From Phreatobacter sp. (lineage in GTDB: Bacteria; Pseudomonadota; Alphaproteobacteria; Rhizobiales; Phreatobacteraceae): a stretch of 35,513 bases of DNA. Both the position numbers and the translations under genes were made by a program. Positions 34,419-35,513 of this stretch are shown here, piece by piece (positions within the stretch are counted from its first letter, which is position 1; every line of letters starts with the position of its first letter). A model generated the notes under the pieces. The model was given only the letters and a program-made list of their open reading frames with translations, was not told the origin of the DNA and made no database searches. Where the stretch lies: contig JAIEPJ010000275.1 of assembly GCA_019749835.1 (NCBI GenBank), positions 1-35,513 on the forward strand. Direction: 5' to 3'.

Positions 34419-35513
34419 TCAATCGAAGCCGAGGAAACCCGGCATGGCGCTGATCGGCGGCGCGGCCGCCAGCCTGGCGAGATCGGGAACCGGACGGGCG
34501 GTTCTGGCATCGCCGGCCAGTTCGCGCTCAAGCGCCGCCGCCACGGCGAGCACCTTGGCGTCACCGCCGCGCGGCCCGACGATCTGCAGCCCGAAGGGCA
34601 TGCCGGCATGGTCGAGGCCGACCGGCAGCGACAGGGCGGGATGGCCGACATTGGTCACCGCATAGGCATTGGCGAGCCAGTGGAAATAGCTGCGCGTCGG
34701 CTGGCCGTCGATCTCGGCAGGATAGAGTTCCGACCAGGGCCGCGGGCTCAGCGTCACGGCGGGAGACAGGATCACGTCATAGCGATCAAAGAACCGCTGC
34801 CAGCTCTTGTAGAGGACCGTCTGCTGCTTCAGCGCCCGCGTCACGTCGAGTGCCGAATAGGTCAGGCCCTCCTCGACATTGGTACGCACATTGGGGCCGA
34901 CGAGTTCGGGCGTGTCGCGCACCCGCTCATACATGCCGGCCATGAAGGCAACCGACCGCAGCACTTCGAAGGTCTCGTCCGTGCCGGTGCAGTCCGGCGT
35001 CGCCTCGTCGACCCCGGCGAAGAGGTGGCCGAAGAGCGCGACCTTCTCGGCGAAGACGGCGCGGATGTGTTTCTCGGTGGGGCTGAAGCCGAAATCGGGC
35101 GTCACCGCGACCCGCAACCCCGCGAGGTCAATCTCCGCCGGCATGGCGAAGTCCTCGGCCCGGCGCACGGCGCGGCCATGGATGGTCGTCGCCAGCGGGT
35201 CGCAGGCATCGTCCGAGACCATGGTGGACAGCAGCAGGCAGAGATCCGGCACCGTGCGGGCCATCGGCCCGAGCACGCTGAGCGGGTTCCAGCCGAGCGG
35301 TCGCTTGTCGCTCGGCACGAGCCCCGGCGACGGGCGGAAGCCGACAATGCCGTTGAAGGCGGCGGGATTGCGCAGCGAGCCGCCGGTATCCGATCCCGTG
35401 GCGATCGGCACCATGCCGCAGGCGAGCGCCACGCCGGAACCGCCGGAGGAACCGGCCGCCGACCGGGTGGGATCGAAGGGGTTGCCGGTCGCGCCATAGA
35501 CGGAATTGCGGGT
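34419..35513 (-). CDS. Amidase (amidase-signature family), 5' end beyond the window
   Basis: The last 364 codons are visible; the frame is open to base 35513. The amidase signature is intact: GSSGGSGVALACG holds the cis-serine and GSDTGGSLRNPAAFNG holds the nucleophilic serine (DTGGS). The catalytic lysine lies upstream, outside the window. The C-terminal part has the usual DRYDVILSPAVTLSPRP and LSLPVGLDHAGMPFGLQIVG. Enzymes of this family hydrolyse amides to acid and ammonia; some are GatA subunits, but the C-terminal region here looks like a stand-alone amidase. It is the upstream gene of a probable unit with the solute-binding protein. Confidence 0.92.
   Translation of the reverse strand, partial: TRNSVYGATGNPFDPTRSAAGSSGGSGVALACGMVPIATGSDTGGSLRNPAAFNGIVGFRPSPGLVPSDKRPLGWNPLSVLGPMARTVPDLCLLLSTMVSDDACDPLATTIHGRAVRRAEDFAMPAEIDLAGLRVAVTPDFGFSPTEKHIRAVFAEKVALFGHLFAGVDEATPDCTGTDETFEVLRSVAFMAGMYERVRDTPELVGPNVRTNVEEGLTYSALDVTRALKQQTVLYKSWQRFFDRYDVILSPAVTLSPRPWSELYPAEIDGQPTRSYFHWLANAYAVTNVGHPALSLPVGLDHAGMPFGLQIVGPRGGDAKVLAVAAALERELAGDARTARPVPDLARLAAAPPISAMPGFLGFD

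Overview
The window is GC-rich (visibly well above 60% G+C), gene-dense chromosome from an alphaproteobacterium, most likely of the order Hyphomicrobiales (Rhizobiales). I base this on the perM-hdaA-ppk-ppx gene order, an HdaA-type DnaA paralogue, paired Porin_2 (Brucella Omp2-like) porins, an AspRS of the apparently non-discriminating type, and the many Tat-exported solute-binding proteins. No genus is claimed.

Layout. 1-7.5 kb holds mixed housekeeping and metabolic genes: the tail of a DUF3253-like protein, a YdcF/DUF218 protein, isovaleryl-CoA dehydrogenase divergent from an ICMT/PEMT-like methyltransferase, a GH25 lipoprotein lysozyme, an RraA-like protein, a DUF1330 protein, and the Mg2+ transporter MgtE divergent from a NodB-type polysaccharide deacetylase. 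7.5-12.4 kb holds an orphan ABC solute-binding protein, tRNA-Leu(GAG), the propionyl/acyl-CoA carboxylase alpha subunit and an NADPH-dependent FMN reductase. With isovaleryl-CoA dehydrogenase, the carboxylase points to branched-chain amino-acid and odd-chain acyl-CoA catabolism. 12.5-21.7 kb is one long minus-strand run: aspS, alpha/beta hydrolase, CDP-alcohol phosphatidyltransferase, perM-like, hdaA, ppk and ppx, several of them translationally coupled. It combines translation, phospholipid synthesis, control of DnaA and polyphosphate turnover. 21.9-23.5 kb encodes an OmpA-family protein with three tandem BON-like units.

23.8-28.7 kb is the most unusual part. Two homologous Omp2-type porin genes lie head to head around a 634-bp spacer. 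Their first 469 bp (from codon 5) are identical except for one base and form inverted repeats, after which the genes diverge abruptly. Only the plus-strand gene has a ribosome-binding site and start codon, and these lie inside the spacer. The minus-strand gene has an intact body but no start codon. Inversion of the spacer would move the start signals from one porin to the other. That is the architecture of a promoter-flip antigenic or phase switch, as in Campylobacter fetus sap genes. A complete tyrosine recombinase sits 107 bp beyond the second porin. The switch is inference; the arms, the single start and the recombinase are seen directly.

28.7-35.5 kb begins with an AT-rich repeat-bearing gap. 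It continues with an Lrp/AsnC regulator divergent from a short leader ORF coupled by ATGA to a short-chain dehydrogenase, a YbaL-type cation:proton antiporter, a second orphan Tat-exported solute-binding protein, and an amidase cut by the window edge.
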